From positions 271,862-335,861 of the forward strand of contig NZ_JAGPXE010000008.1 in assembly GCF_018070075.1 (NCBI RefSeq): a DNA stretch of 64,000 nucleotides. The letters are read 5' to 3'. The position numbers were made by a program, and so were the translations under genes. The stretch's first letter is position 1; each line of letters begins with the position of its first letter. Of the stretch, positions 50,184-58,677 are shown piece by piece. The DNA comes from Saccharopolyspora endophytica (GTDB lineage Bacteria > Actinomycetota > Actinomycetes > Mycobacteriales > Pseudonocardiaceae). Below the pieces are notes generated by a model. The model was not told the DNA's origin. It worked only from the letters and a program-made list of their open reading frames with translations, and did not search any database.

Positions 50184-50981
50184 TCACCACCACTGGTGGA
50201 AGTGGTGCACCGGGCCGTGGCCGTGGCCGACGTCGAGGCGTTCCGAGGCGCGCAGGGCCTCGGTGAGGTACCGCTTGGCCTCGCGGACGGCCTCCAGCCA
50301 GTCCGCGCGCTGCGGGCGCAGCGCCGCGATCGCCGCCGAGAGCGTGCACCCGGTGCCGTGGTCGTTGGTGGTGGCCACCCGCTCGCTGCTGAGGAACTCC
50401 GCCAGGCCGTCGCCGTAGAGCAGGTCGACGCTCGACTCACCGCTGAGGTGCCCGCCCTTGAGCAGCACCTGCTTGGCGCCCAGCGCGGCCAGCCGCTCGG
50501 CCTGCGCGGGCATCTCGTCGGGACCGCCGATCTCGGCTTCGCCGAGCAGGTCAGCCGCCTCCGGCAGGTTCGGCGTGATCAGGTCCACCCTCGGCAGCAG
50601 CTCGTCGCGCAGCGCGCCGACGGCCTCCGGAGCGAGCAGCCGGTCACCGCTCTTGGCGACCATGACGGGGTCGAGCACCACGAACGGGGGCGAGTAGCGC
50701 TCCAGCACGGCCGTGACCGCGCGGATGACCTCGGCGTTGGCGAGCATGCCGATCTTGACCGCGTCCACCCGGACGTCGTCGAGCAGCGTCACCAGCTGGT
50801 CGGTGATGAAGTCCGGCGGGACCTCCTGCACCCGGCTCACCCCGGTGGTGGTCTGCGCGACCAGCGCGGTGATCACCGACATGCCGTAGGCGCCGTTGGC
50901 CGAGAACGCCTTGAGATCAGCCTGGATTCCGGCACCGCCGCTGGGGTCGGTCCCGGCGATGGTCAGCACATTGGGAGCCAT
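50184..50981 (-). CDS. thiD: Hydroxymethylpyrimidine/phosphomethylpyrimidine kinase
   Basis: A 265-residue ThiD of the ribokinase fold, phosphorylating HMP and HMP-P for thiamine synthesis. It begins MAPNVLTIAGTDPSGGAGIQADLKAFSANGAYGMSVITALVAQ and ends with the anion-hole/catalytic TTNDHGTGCTLSAAIAA; VLDPVMVAKSG lies in the middle. A histidine-rich C-terminus (GHGHGPVHHFHQWW) is unusual. The start codon lies 3 bases from a TPP riboswitch whose 3' end includes the ribosome-binding site. Confidence 0.96.
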   Translation of the reverse strand: MAPNVLTIAGTDPSGGAGIQADLKAFSANGAYGMSVITALVAQTTTGVSRVQEVPPDFITDQLVTLLDDVRVDAVKIGMLANAEVIRAVTAVLERYSPPFVVLDPVMVAKSGDRLLAPEAVGALRDELLPRVDLITPNLPEAADLLGEAEIGGPDEMPAQAERLAALGAKQVLLKGGHLSGESSVDLLYGDGLAEFLSSERVATTNDHGTGCTLSAAIAALRPQRADWLEAVREAKRYLTEALRASERLDVGHGHGPVHHFHQWW

Positions 50982-50984
50982 GAC

Positions 50985-51064
50985 GTCCCTCCGCTAGTAC
51001 GAGCTAGGTCAGGTTCAACGGGTCTGTTCTCAGCCCTGGCAGGGCACCCCGCGTCACTGGCACC
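50985..51064 (-). ncRNA. TPP riboswitch (THI element)
   Basis: On the minus strand the conserved pieces appear in order: GGGGTGCC, GGGCTGAGA, ACCCGTTGAACCTGA (J2/4 and P4-P5 core), then CTAG...CTAG and GGAGGGA at the 3' end. GGAGGGA also serves as the ribosome site of thiD, so ligand binding would hide it, giving control of translation by thiamine pyrophosphate. Confidence 0.95.
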
Positions 51065-51102
51065 AACCTAACAACCCCGGGCAAGCCCCCGGGCCGCGCG
51101 GT

Positions 51103-51333
51103 TCACTCGATCAACCCGATCACCTGGCCGACCTGGAGCGCCTCGCCCGGCCGCACCTGGTGCCACAGAGTTCCCGTGGCCAGCGCCGACACCCGGATCC
51201 CGGCGCCGTCGGCCTCGGCCGGACGCAGCTCGGCCAGCGACTGGCCCACCCGCACCCGGCTCCCGTCGGAGGCCAGCCAGCGCACCAGCAGCCAGCAGGC
51301 CGGGCCCGCGCCCGGCAGGTGAAGATCGGTCAT
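51103..51333 (-). CDS. Lipoyl/biotinyl-domain protein lacking the modified lysine
   Basis: A 76-residue protein that consists of one lipoyl-like barrel: GPACWLLVRWLASDGSRVRVGQSLAELRP, then ALATGTLWHQVRPGEALQVGQVIGLI. The hairpin where lipoate or biotin attaches normally reads E-T-D-K-A or M-K; here it reads RPAEADGAG, with no lysine, so it is probably not lipoylated. It could be a glycine-cleavage-H-like carrier remnant or a structural protein. It lies upstream of the riboswitch on the same strand but is not part of the thiamine transcript. Confidence 0.65.
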   Translation of the reverse strand: MTDLHLPGAGPACWLLVRWLASDGSRVRVGQSLAELRPAEADGAGIRVSALATGTLWHQVRPGEALQVGQVIGLIE

Positions 51334-51505
51334 CCGTGCCCCCGGCTCCCCAGACCTGCGAGAATGCGACGAATGCCGCAGCGGATGAGCCCACCGGAGG
51401 GAAAAGCCACCCCGATGGAGCAGTGCGACCGCGATCGATTTCACACCGTGAAAGCCCCCACCGGAAGGCAAGGTCATCCTTCGCAGCGGACTAAAGTGGA
51501 GGGCG

Positions 51506-52246
51506 ATGGAAACCACGACCGATGCCCCAGGCTTCGCCCGCTCGCGCCGGCAGCGTCCTGAACAGGACCCCGCGCAGATCTGGGCGCCGCTAGCGGACCT
51601 GACCGAGGCCGCCGTCGCGGCCGCCGGATCGGGGACGGTGGCGATCACCCGCGGTTTTGACCGCAACAGCCGTCAGCGCGCCAAGGCACTGCGCGATCTG
51701 CTGGCCCGGCGCGACGTGCCCGCGATCGAGGTCACGCCCGCCCCGGGCAGCGACCGGTTGCTGGCCGACGTGGCGGTCAGCGCCGTGGTCAACCTGATCG
51801 GCGCCGGTTCGTGGCAGCCCTACCGGCTCGCCGCGCAGCTGCGCGCCCCGGTGCTGACCCCCAAGCCCGGCACCGAGCCGGGTGACGAGGTCACGCGCGA
51901 TGTCATCGCCCTGGCCGGCGAGGAGTCCGGCAAGCGCGACGTCGCGATCTCGCACGTCGCGGTGCGCGGCGACAAGCCCACCGAGGGCCGGCTGGCCGTC
52001 TCCTTCGACGGCACCGAGCAGATCATCGAAGGCGGCTGGCTGACCGCCACCGTGACCGGCGACCAGCTCAGCGTGCAGTTCGGCGGCCAGGGGCTGGACG
52101 AGCGGTCGATCAACACCGGCGAGATCCGCATCGAGGCGTCCGACGCACCGCACCGCCTGGTGCGCGACGAGCTCCCGATCGCCGACTTCGAGGGCGCGGT
52201 CGTGCTCTCCGCCGAGCCCGCTGGGCTGAAGGTGCGTCCGGTCTGA
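51506..52246 (+). CDS. Conserved hypothetical protein
   Basis: A 246-residue protein. The first third includes AVAITRGFDRNSRQRAKALRDLLARRDVPAIEV; the last part (EGRLAVSFDGTEQIIEGGWLTATVTGDQLSVQFGG... GAVVLSAEPAGLKVRPV) resembles the C-terminal beta-sandwich of diacylglycerol-kinase-like proteins, but the GGDGT-type motif is absent. I do not recognise a specific family. ATG 51506 has GGAGG upstream and is well placed. Confidence 0.7.
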   Translation: METTTDAPGFARSRRQRPEQDPAQIWAPLADLTEAAVAAAGSGTVAITRGFDRNSRQRAKALRDLLARRDVPAIEVTPAPGSDRLLADVAVSAVVNLIGAGSWQPYRLAAQLRAPVLTPKPGTEPGDEVTRDVIALAGEESGKRDVAISHVAVRGDKPTEGRLAVSFDGTEQIIEGGWLTATVTGDQLSVQFGGQGLDERSINTGEIRIEASDAPHRLVRDELPIADFEGAVVLSAEPAGLKVRPV

Positions 52247-52484
52247 CGGTTTCTTGACCCGGACGAGTGTCGTCGGCTAACAGCGTTCGCTCAGGGGCGA
52301 TTCCCGGTTGTGGGGGTCGCCCCGAGTTGCGTTCGGGCCCGCGAACCCGGCCGTGACCGCGCACACTTTCCCGTTGTTTCGGCGAAGTGCCGTCACGCCC
52401 CTCGGATCGGTGCGTCCCTCCACCAGGAGCGCGCGCTGCGCGGCTCCACCGCACCAAGCGGATCGGCACAGGGAGGCTGGGACT

Positions 52485-52682
52485 GTGGGGCCCAACCAGG
52501 AGTGGCACGTCAGTTGCCGCGACGTCGCCGGACGGCGACGAGACATGTCGGTGTTCGTCAACCACGGCCGGGTCGTCATCGTCGCGCCGCCCGGGGAGAC
52601 CGCGGTGCTCTCACCGCTGGAGGTCGGCCGCCTGCGCGCGGCCCTGCGCGACGCGGTGGTCACCGCCGCGGGCGTCGACTAG
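52485..52682 (+). CDS. Small conserved actinobacterial protein, hypothetical
   Basis: A short frame ending VFVNHGRVVIVAPPGETAVLSPLEVGRLRAALRDAVVTAAG, a pattern I recall from small conserved proteins of actinomycetes. GTG 52485 has GGGAGG eight bases upstream and gives 65 residues; ATG 52545 would give a 45-residue version beginning MSVFVNHG, which may be the conserved form. Function unknown. Confidence 0.6.
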   Translation: MGPNQEWHVSCRDVAGRRRDMSVFVNHGRVVIVAPPGETAVLSPLEVGRLRAALRDAVVTAAGVD

Positions 52683-53105
52683 GAACTGTTGAGGGATGCG
52701 GCGGAACCGCTGCCTCAGGCGTGGGACTCAGTCGGCACCGCCGCGGGTTCTTCAGCGGTTTCGTGGCGAGTACGCCGCGACGCCGTGCATCGGCATGCAT
52801 CAGGAATGGCGCACGGAGTCCACGAAGCGCTCAGGTTCCGCCACTGGCACCGCCGAGCAAAGCAATTCCTCGAAGATCCCAGGTAGCTGGGGGTCGGCGC
52901 GGCGGGAGAGGCTCCCCCTTCCCCGCCGCGCCGCCTAACGTCCCCATCGCCTCTGGCGGTGGGCCTTCAGGAGCGGCGAGGAGGGGAGCCGCTCCGCCCT
53001 CTCGCACTCGCGGAACCGGGATACTCGACACGGAGGACTTGGCCGGGAGGATTACTCACGGCACAATCTACTCCCGAGTAGGTTTCACGGACGAGGGGTG
53101 ACCGA
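52683..53105. other. Non-coding stretch before the acyl-CoA ligase gene
   Basis: 423 bases with no convincing gene; two short open frames have poor codon use. It contains an imperfect G+C palindrome of the kind common in this DNA and, near its end, CTACT-CCCG-AGTAG (53069-53082), 24-37 bases before the ligase start. The promoter of that gene should lie here. Confidence 0.5.
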
Positions 53106-54743
53106 GTGAGCGTTTTGCGGCGACTGCCCAGTTTTCTTACCAACCACGCCGCACCGGCACTGCACACCTTGTTCGTGCTGGTCAAACAAGGCGTCGTCCG
53201 GCCCATGCGGCCGGACAAGCTGGTGCGCATCGCGCTGGCCTACCGCCGGTGGGGCATCACCCTGCCGCTCGGCTTCGCCGTCGGCGCCGCCCGCCACCCC
53301 GATCGCCCCGCTGTGATCGACGAGCGCGGCGCGCTCAGCTACGCCGAACTCGCCACCCGCACCACCCGCCTGGCCGCCGCGCTGCGTGACCGCGTGCCCG
53401 GCAAGACCCGCATCGGCGTGCTCACCCGCAACCACCACGGACCCGTCGAGGTCATCGTCGCCGCGGCCAAGCTCGGCGTCGACGTGGTGCTGCTCAACGT
53501 CGGGCTCAGCACCCGCCAGCTCGCCGACGTGCTCGCCGAGCAGGACGTCAGCGTGCTCGTCCTCGACGAGGAGTTCGCCGGGCACCTGCAGGACCTGCCC
53601 GGCGACCTCGACGTCGTCCTCGGCTGGGCCGACGGACCCACCGAGCACAACACCCTCGACCACCTCATCGCCACCGGCACCGGCAAGCAGGTGCCCCGGC
53701 CCAAGCGGCACTCGCGGCTGATCGTGCTCACCTCCGGCACCACCGGCACGCCCAAGGGCGCCCGCCGCCCCGACCCGCCGAGCCTGAACCCGGCCGGCGC
53801 GGTGTTCTCCCGCATCCCGCTGCGAGCGGGCGAGCGCGTGCTGCTCAGCGCTCCCCTGTTCCACACCTGGGGCATCGCCGGGTTCCAGCTCTCCGCCGTC
53901 CTCGGCGCCACCCTGGTGCTGCGCCGCAAGTTCGACGCGATCGACACGCTGCGCACCATCCAGCGGCACCGCGTCGGCGGCATGTTCGGCGTCCCGGTCA
54001 TGCTCCAGCGGATGCTCGACCTGCCCGCCGAGGAGCGCGAGCGCTTCGACACCTCATCGCTGCGCGTCGTGGCCGCCAGCGGCTCCGCGCTGCCCGGTGA
54101 CCTGGCCACGACGTTCCAGCGCGCCTTCGGCCCGGTCCTCTACAACCTCTACGGCTCGACCGAGGTCTCGTGGGTGAGCATCGCCACCCCCGCCGACCTG
54201 CGGGCCGCACCGTCCTCGGCCGGGCGGCCGCCGCGCGGCACCACCGTGCGCATCCTCGACGACAGCGGCGAACCCGTCCGCCGCGGCGAGACCGGCCGGA
54301 TCTTCGCCGGCAACGACATGCTGTTCGACGGCTACACCAACGGCAACAGCCGCGAACGCCGCGAAGGGCTCATGTCCACCGGCGACCTGGGCAGGTTCGA
54401 CCACTCCGGGCGGTTGTTCATCGCAGGCCGCGAGGACGACATGATCATCTCCGGCGGCGAGAACATCTACCCCAAGGAAGCCGAGGACGCCATCGTCGGC
54501 ATCGACGAGGTCTCCGAAGTCGCCGTCATCGGGGTCGACGACGCCGACTTCGGCCAGCGCCTGGCCGCGTTCGTCGTCCCGCGCGAGAAGGGCTCCATGG
54601 ACGCCGACCAGGTGCGCGACCACGTCCGCAGCCGGGTGTCGAAGTTCGCCGTCCCCCGCGACGTGATCTTCCTCGACGAGCTCCCCCGCAACGCCACCGG
54701 CAAGGTCGTCCCCCGCGAACTCCGGACGCACCTCGACGGGTAG
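53106..54743 (+). CDS. AMP-forming acyl-CoA ligase (FadD-like)
   Basis: A 545-residue fatty acyl-CoA ligase. P-loop is VLTSGTTGTPKGARRP, the A-motif LYNLYGSTEVSWVS, followed by GLMSTGDLGRFDHSGRLFIAGREDDMIISGGENIYPKEAEDAI and the catalytic lysine in NATGKVVPRELR. The N-terminus (residues 1-60) has an extra hydrophobic stretch (FLTNHAAPALHTLFVLVKQGVVRP) that may anchor it to the membrane. GTG 53106 follows GAGGGG. Substrate chain length unknown. Confidence 0.88.
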   Translation: MSVLRRLPSFLTNHAAPALHTLFVLVKQGVVRPMRPDKLVRIALAYRRWGITLPLGFAVGAARHPDRPAVIDERGALSYAELATRTTRLAAALRDRVPGKTRIGVLTRNHHGPVEVIVAAAKLGVDVVLLNVGLSTRQLADVLAEQDVSVLVLDEEFAGHLQDLPGDLDVVLGWADGPTEHNTLDHLIATGTGKQVPRPKRHSRLIVLTSGTTGTPKGARRPDPPSLNPAGAVFSRIPLRAGERVLLSAPLFHTWGIAGFQLSAVLGATLVLRRKFDAIDTLRTIQRHRVGGMFGVPVMLQRMLDLPAEERERFDTSSLRVVAASGSALPGDLATTFQRAFGPVLYNLYGSTEVSWVSIATPADLRAAPSSAGRPPRGTTVRILDDSGEPVRRGETGRIFAGNDMLFDGYTNGNSRERREGLMSTGDLGRFDHSGRLFIAGREDDMIISGGENIYPKEAEDAIVGIDEVSEVAVIGVDDADFGQRLAAFVVPREKGSMDADQVRDHVRSRVSKFAVPRDVIFLDELPRNATGKVVPRELRTHLDG

Positions 54744-54809
54744 CCCCGAAGCTTGCGATCCCGACACTCTTCCCGCGATCAACCGGTCGCGGGAGTTAGG
54801 CTGCGTCGA

Positions 54810-55451
54810 GTGAATGACCGTCTAGTGTGGATCGACTGCGAAATGACCGGGCTGGAGCTCGGCAAGGACGCGTTGATCGAGATCGCCGCCCTGGTCACGG
54901 ACGCGGACCTCAACATCCTCGGCGAAGGCGTGGACATCGTCATCCACGCCGACGACGACGCCCTCTCGGGCATGCCCGAAGTCGTGCGCGACATGCACGA
55001 CCGCTCGGGGCTCACCGAGGAGGTCCGCGCATCCCAGGTGACCCTCGCCGAAGCAGAGCAGCAGGTCCTGGAGTACATCCGGCAGTACGTGCCCGACGTG
55101 CGGTCCGCGCCGCTGGCGGGCAACTCCATCGCCACCGACCGCGGGTTCATCGCGCGCGACATGCCGCAGCTCGACGCGCACCTGCACTACCGGATGGTCG
55201 ACGTCTCCTCCATCAAGGAGCTCTGCCGGCGCTGGTACCCGCGCATCTACTACGCGCAGCCGGAGAAGGGGCTCGCCCACCGCGCGCTGGCCGACATCCG
55301 CGAATCCATCCGCGAGCTCGCGTACTACCGGCGCACTGCGTTCGTCCCGCACCCCGGCCCGAGCAGCGAGCAGGCCCAGGCCGTCGCCGCCGAACTGCTC
55401 AGCGACCCCGGAGGGGTCAGCGGGACCACGCGAGCCCGCGAGCAGTCCTGA
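54810..55451 (+). CDS. orn: Oligoribonuclease (3'-5' exonuclease, DEDDh)
   Basis: A 213-residue oligoribonuclease that degrades short RNA oligonucleotides. DEDDh residues: D9 and E11 ([10 protein letters not shown]), D in [15 protein letters not shown], and H/D in [13 protein letters not shown]. Length fits Orn. GTG 54810 opens a frame with the expected N-terminus [14 protein letters not shown]; the longer upstream frame is not conserved-looking. It precedes the tRNA-His gene by 120 bases. Confidence 0.96.
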   Translation: MNDRLVWIDCEMTGLELGKDALIEIAALVTDADLNILGEGVDIVIHADDDALSGMPEVVRDMHDRSGLTEEVRASQVTLAEAEQQVLEYIRQYVPDVRSAPLAGNSIATDRGFIARDMPQLDAHLHYRMVDVSSIKELCRRWYPRIYYAQPEKGLAHRALADIRESIRELAYYRRTAFVPHPGPSSEQAQAVAAELLSDPGGVSGTTRAREQS

Positions 55452-55571
55452 GGCCCCGCTGAGCTGCTCGGACGCGAAAACCGGAGGCGGTGGAAATCCC
55501 GTGGCGGGCACACGCTAAGATGGTTTCCGTTGCTCCGGACGGGGCCCGCCAGGGCCGGTCCGAGCGGCCGA

Positions 55572-55645
55572 GGTGGGTGTAGCTCAGTCGGTAGAGCACT
55601 GGGTTGTGGTCCCAGGAGTCGCGGGTTCGAATCCCGTCACTCACC
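55572..55645 (+). tRNA. tRNA-His (GTG)
   Basis: A clover leaf can be read: acceptor GTGGGTG pairs with CACTCAC (one G-T wobble), D loop AGCTCAGTCGGTAGAG, anticodon GTG at 55606-55608 in TTGTGGT, and TPsiC arm GGGTTCGAATCCC. The extra 5' G (55572) and a 3' C match the G-1:C73 pair specific to tRNA-His. No CCA is encoded. Confidence 0.97.
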
Positions 55646-55656
55646 CTTTGAGTAGA

Positions 55657-55699
55657 ACTCCGGCCGATCGCCAGAAATGGTGGTCGGCCGGAGTTTTTT
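55657..55699 (+). terminator. Terminator after tRNA-His
   Basis: An 11-base perfect stem (ACTCCGGCCGA and its complement) with a 16-base loop, followed by TTTTTT. It is a standard Rho-independent terminator directly behind the tRNA gene. Confidence 0.9.
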
Positions 55700-55906
55700 C
55701 GCGCTGCGCCCGATTTCGGGAGCGAATTCGCGCACCCCCTTCCGCTCGATCGGAGAAGCCCTCGACCGGCGTTCGGGCAGGTCAGATCATCGACGTCCCG
55801 CTTGACACCGGTCGCGCTCCGGGCTAAGAACCTCTGCACGGTAACCCGTTCGGCCCCGTGCCCAGCGGCGTTCGGAGCATTCCCGGCTACTGGAAGGAAC
55901 GACCGC

Positions 55907-56716
55907 ATGCGGCACCGAGGGCTGCCAGCACTGCTCGCACTGGCGATCGCGACCGCGCTGCTCGGATCCGGCACCGCGCACGCCGCCCCGGTGGGCGTCC
56001 CACCGCCCGGGGCCAACGACTGGAGCTGCGTGCCCAGCCCCGAACACCCGCGGCCGGTCGTGCTCGTGCACGGCACCTTCGAGAACATGGCCAAGAACTG
56101 GTCGCTGCTGTCCCCGCAGATCAAGCAGGCGGGCTACTGCGTGTTCGCGCTGGACTACGGCAACAACGCCACGGGCCGCGTCGAGAACTCCGCGCAGGAA
56201 CTGGCGTCCTTCATCGACGAGGTCCTCGCGGCGACCGGCGCGAGCCAGGTCGACCTCGTCGGGCACAGCCAGGGCGGCATGATGCCCCGCGCGTACCTGA
56301 AGTCCCTGGGCGGCGCCGCGAAGACCGGCGAGCTGATCGGGATCGTCCCGTCGAACTACGGCACCACCACTCCGCTGGTCGCCCCGGCGGGCGTCGTCTG
56401 CGAGGCCTGCACCCAGCAGATGCAGGGATCGCCGTTCCTGGCCGACCTCAACGCCGGTGACGACACCCCGGACGGCCCCGACTACACGGTCGTGACCACC
56501 CGCTACGACGAGGTGGTCACCCCGTACACCAACGCCTTCCTCCACGACGGCCCCGCAGGTGACCTGACCAACATCACCGTGCAGGACGCGTGCCCGAACG
56601 ACCTCGCGGAGCACGACCAGAGCCCGAACGACCCGGTGGTGGTGCAGTGGGTGCTGCACGCGCTCGACCGCGAAGGACCCGCCGACCCCGGGTTCCAGCC
56701 GAACTGCCTGCTCTGA
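55907..56716 (+). CDS. Secreted lipase/esterase (alpha/beta hydrolase)
   Basis: A 269-residue secreted lipase. It has a signal peptide (residues 1-26, LPALLALAIATALLGSGTAHA, cleaving after AHA), the oxyanion motif PVVLVHGTFENMAKNW, the nucleophile in VDLVGHSQGGMMPR, and cysteine pairs (e.g. VCEACTQQM) suggesting disulfides. It fits the extracellular lipase family of actinomycetes. ATG 55907 has AAGGAA upstream. A strong hairpin separates it from the convergent L,D-transpeptidase gene. Confidence 0.92.
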   Translation: MRHRGLPALLALAIATALLGSGTAHAAPVGVPPPGANDWSCVPSPEHPRPVVLVHGTFENMAKNWSLLSPQIKQAGYCVFALDYGNNATGRVENSAQELASFIDEVLAATGASQVDLVGHSQGGMMPRAYLKSLGGAAKTGELIGIVPSNYGTTTPLVAPAGVVCEACTQQMQGSPFLADLNAGDDTPDGPDYTVVTTRYDEVVTPYTNAFLHDGPAGDLTNITVQDACPNDLAEHDQSPNDPVVVQWVLHALDREGPADPGFQPNCLL

Positions 56717-56737
56717 CCGCCTCGACCGGGAAGGAGA

Positions 56738-56770
56738 AAGCGACTGCGCCGGGCTCCGGCGCAGTCGCTT
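56738..56770. terminator. Bidirectional terminator
   Basis: A perfect 15-base inverted repeat (AAGCGACTGCGCCGG and complement) with a 3-base loop between the lipase gene and the convergent L,D-transpeptidase gene. It is GC-rich with only short A/T ends, but symmetry and position are convincing. Confidence 0.8.
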
Positions 56771-56782
56771 CGCTGGTGAGGG

Positions 56783-57979
56783 CTACTTGTTGCCCTTCTG
56801 CCACTCGTTCCACGGGATCTGCCAGTCCCCGAAACCGTCCCAGGAGCGGAGGTTCGGGCCGCCGGAGTTGGTGATCTCGACCACGTCGCCCTTCTTGAGC
56901 AGGTTGAAGATCCACTCCGCGTTGGCGTTGTTCATGTTGATGCACCCATGGCTGACGTTGCGGTGGCCCTGGTCGCCCACCGACCACGGAGCCGCGTGCA
57001 GGAACTCGCCGCCGTTGGAGATGCGGACCGCCCACTCGACCTCCGTCTGGTAGCCACCGGCCTCCAGCGGCAGCCCGTAGGTCGTCGAGTCCATCAGCTT
57101 CTTGCGGTGGTGCTCGGTGACCACGTGCACGCCGTTGTTCGAGGGGAACTCCGGCTTGCCCAGCGACACCGGCATCGTCCGGATGACCTGGCCGTTCTTC
57201 TCCACGCTCATCTGGTGCGACGCGCCGTCGGCCTTGAGCACCACGCGGTCGCCGATGGTGATGGTGGCCTTGCGGTCCTCCTCACCCCACAAACCCGGAC
57301 CGAACTCGCGGCCGTAGGCGTCCACCGCGATCGAGATCTTGGTGCCCGCCTGCCAGTAGTCCTTGGGCCGCCAGTGCACCTCGCGGCTGTTGAACCAGTA
57401 GAAGGCTCCCTCGACGACCGGCTCGGTGGCGATCTTGATCGCCTCCTCCGCCTTCCGCTTGTCCGGAGCGGGCGCGTTGCTGCTGAAGCGGAACACCAGC
57501 GGCTGACCGACACCGACGGTCTCGCCGTCCAGCGGGATCATCGACACGTAGGTCTGCGACTTCGGGTCGATCGTGGTGAAGGTCGACTGCTGCGTGATGG
57601 CCGGGCCGCCCTCGCCCTGCGCCGTCACCGCCAGCGTGTAGGTCTTGCCGTAACCGGCCTTCTCGGTCGACGACCAGCTCGCGCCGTCCGGGGACACCTG
57701 CCCCGGCACCTGCTTGCCGTCGGAGTTGGTCAGCGTCGCGTTCACGATCCGGCCGCCGCTGACGTTCGCGGTCACCGGAGCCGCCGGCGACACGTCCTTG
57801 GCCCCGTTCGGCTGCGCGAACCGCACCACCGGAGCCGCCGGGCCCTGGTCCTGCCCGGCCTCCACTCCCCCGCCGCCGCTGCACCCGGCGACCAGCAAAC
57901 CCACCAGCCCGACGACCGACATGGTCGTCAGCCGCCTAACCCGCGAGAAAGCCCCGACCGGGTTACGCCTTTTCCTCAT
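56783..57979 (-). CDS. L,D-transpeptidase lipoprotein (Ldt type)
   Basis: A 398-residue envelope enzyme making 3-3 peptidoglycan cross-links. A signal peptide ends in a lipobox, LLVAGCSGG, so it is probably a lipoprotein. Two Ig-like domains follow (about residues 50-250; NGAKDVSPAAPVTANVSGGRI, KPLVF-like repeats), then the YkuD domain with the catalytic triad region HRNVSHGCINMNNANAEW (C346). ATG 57979 is preferred; TTG 57985 is also possible. Domain order matches mycobacterial LdtMt2-like enzymes. Confidence 0.94.
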   Translation of the reverse strand: MRKRRNPVGAFSRVRRLTTMSVVGLVGLLVAGCSGGGGVEAGQDQGPAAPVVRFAQPNGAKDVSPAAPVTANVSGGRIVNATLTNSDGKQVPGQVSPDGASWSSTEKAGYGKTYTLAVTAQGEGGPAITQQSTFTTIDPKSQTYVSMIPLDGETVGVGQPLVFRFSSNAPAPDKRKAEEAIKIATEPVVEGAFYWFNSREVHWRPKDYWQAGTKISIAVDAYGREFGPGLWGEEDRKATITIGDRVVLKADGASHQMSVEKNGQVIRTMPVSLGKPEFPSNNGVHVVTEHHRKKLMDSTTYGLPLEAGGYQTEVEWAVRISNGGEFLHAAPWSVGDQGHRNVSHGCINMNNANAEWIFNLLKKGDVVEITNSGGPNLRSWDGFGDWQIPWNEWQKGNK

Positions 57980-58248
57980 TGGCAACTATCCGTCCCGTCA
58001 CAAACCACACCTGCGCCTGAACACCAGTGTGCCGTAATCACCCGACCGTGCGTGCAGCGACCGGGTCCGCACTCAGTGTCATATTCCCTGTGCTCCGGCC
58101 ACCTCCACGCACGTCCGGTGGACGTGCGGCGGGGCACCGGGGTTGCCCTCGACCGACGAGGAGACCCCCTGCCGAGGGAGCCGACGGCCCGTGCTAATGT
58201 TTTCGACGTCGCCAGGGAGACCGAACGGAAACCCCGGGGGACGCGCTA

Positions 58249-58321
<73 letters not shown>

Positions 58322-58333
58322 CAGCAAACGAAA

Positions 58334-58359
58334 GGCCCGCCTCATCGGCGGGTCTTTTT
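58334..58359 (+). terminator. Terminator after tRNA-Lys copy 1
   Basis: GGCCCGCC pairs with GGCGGGTC (one G-T), loop TCATC, followed by TTTTT. Classical Rho-independent terminator. Confidence 0.9.
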
Positions 58360-58472
58360 CATTTCCCGATACCGCTCCGACGAATATGACCGCGAGCACG
58401 ATCGGACCTGCTGCACAGGCCGTTCCGAGCGCGTGCTAATCTTTTTCGCGTTGCCGGGGAGACCCGGGGCCA

Positions 58473-58545
<73 letters not shown>

Positions 58546-58553
58546 CAGCGAAA

Positions 58554-58583
58554 GAAGACCCGCCCCATCGGCGGGTCTTCTTT
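58554..58583 (+). terminator. Terminator after tRNA-Lys copy 2
   Basis: An 11-base perfect stem, GAAGACCCGCC and its complement, with loop CCATC, then TTT. It sits 8 bases behind the tRNA, as in copy 1. Confidence 0.9.
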
Positions 58584-58677
58584 CATTCGGCAGCCGGATC
58601 TCTCCGGCACGTGAAAGCGGCGGGACAGCGGCCGGCGGGACTCTGGCGTGGTTCACCAGGACCACCCCGGAGGAATC

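Noticed and set aside
52689..52938. Short frames between the small conserved gene and the acyl-CoA ligase gene
   Set aside because: No ribosome site, codon positions not GC-biased as in neighbours, and no recognisable sequence.
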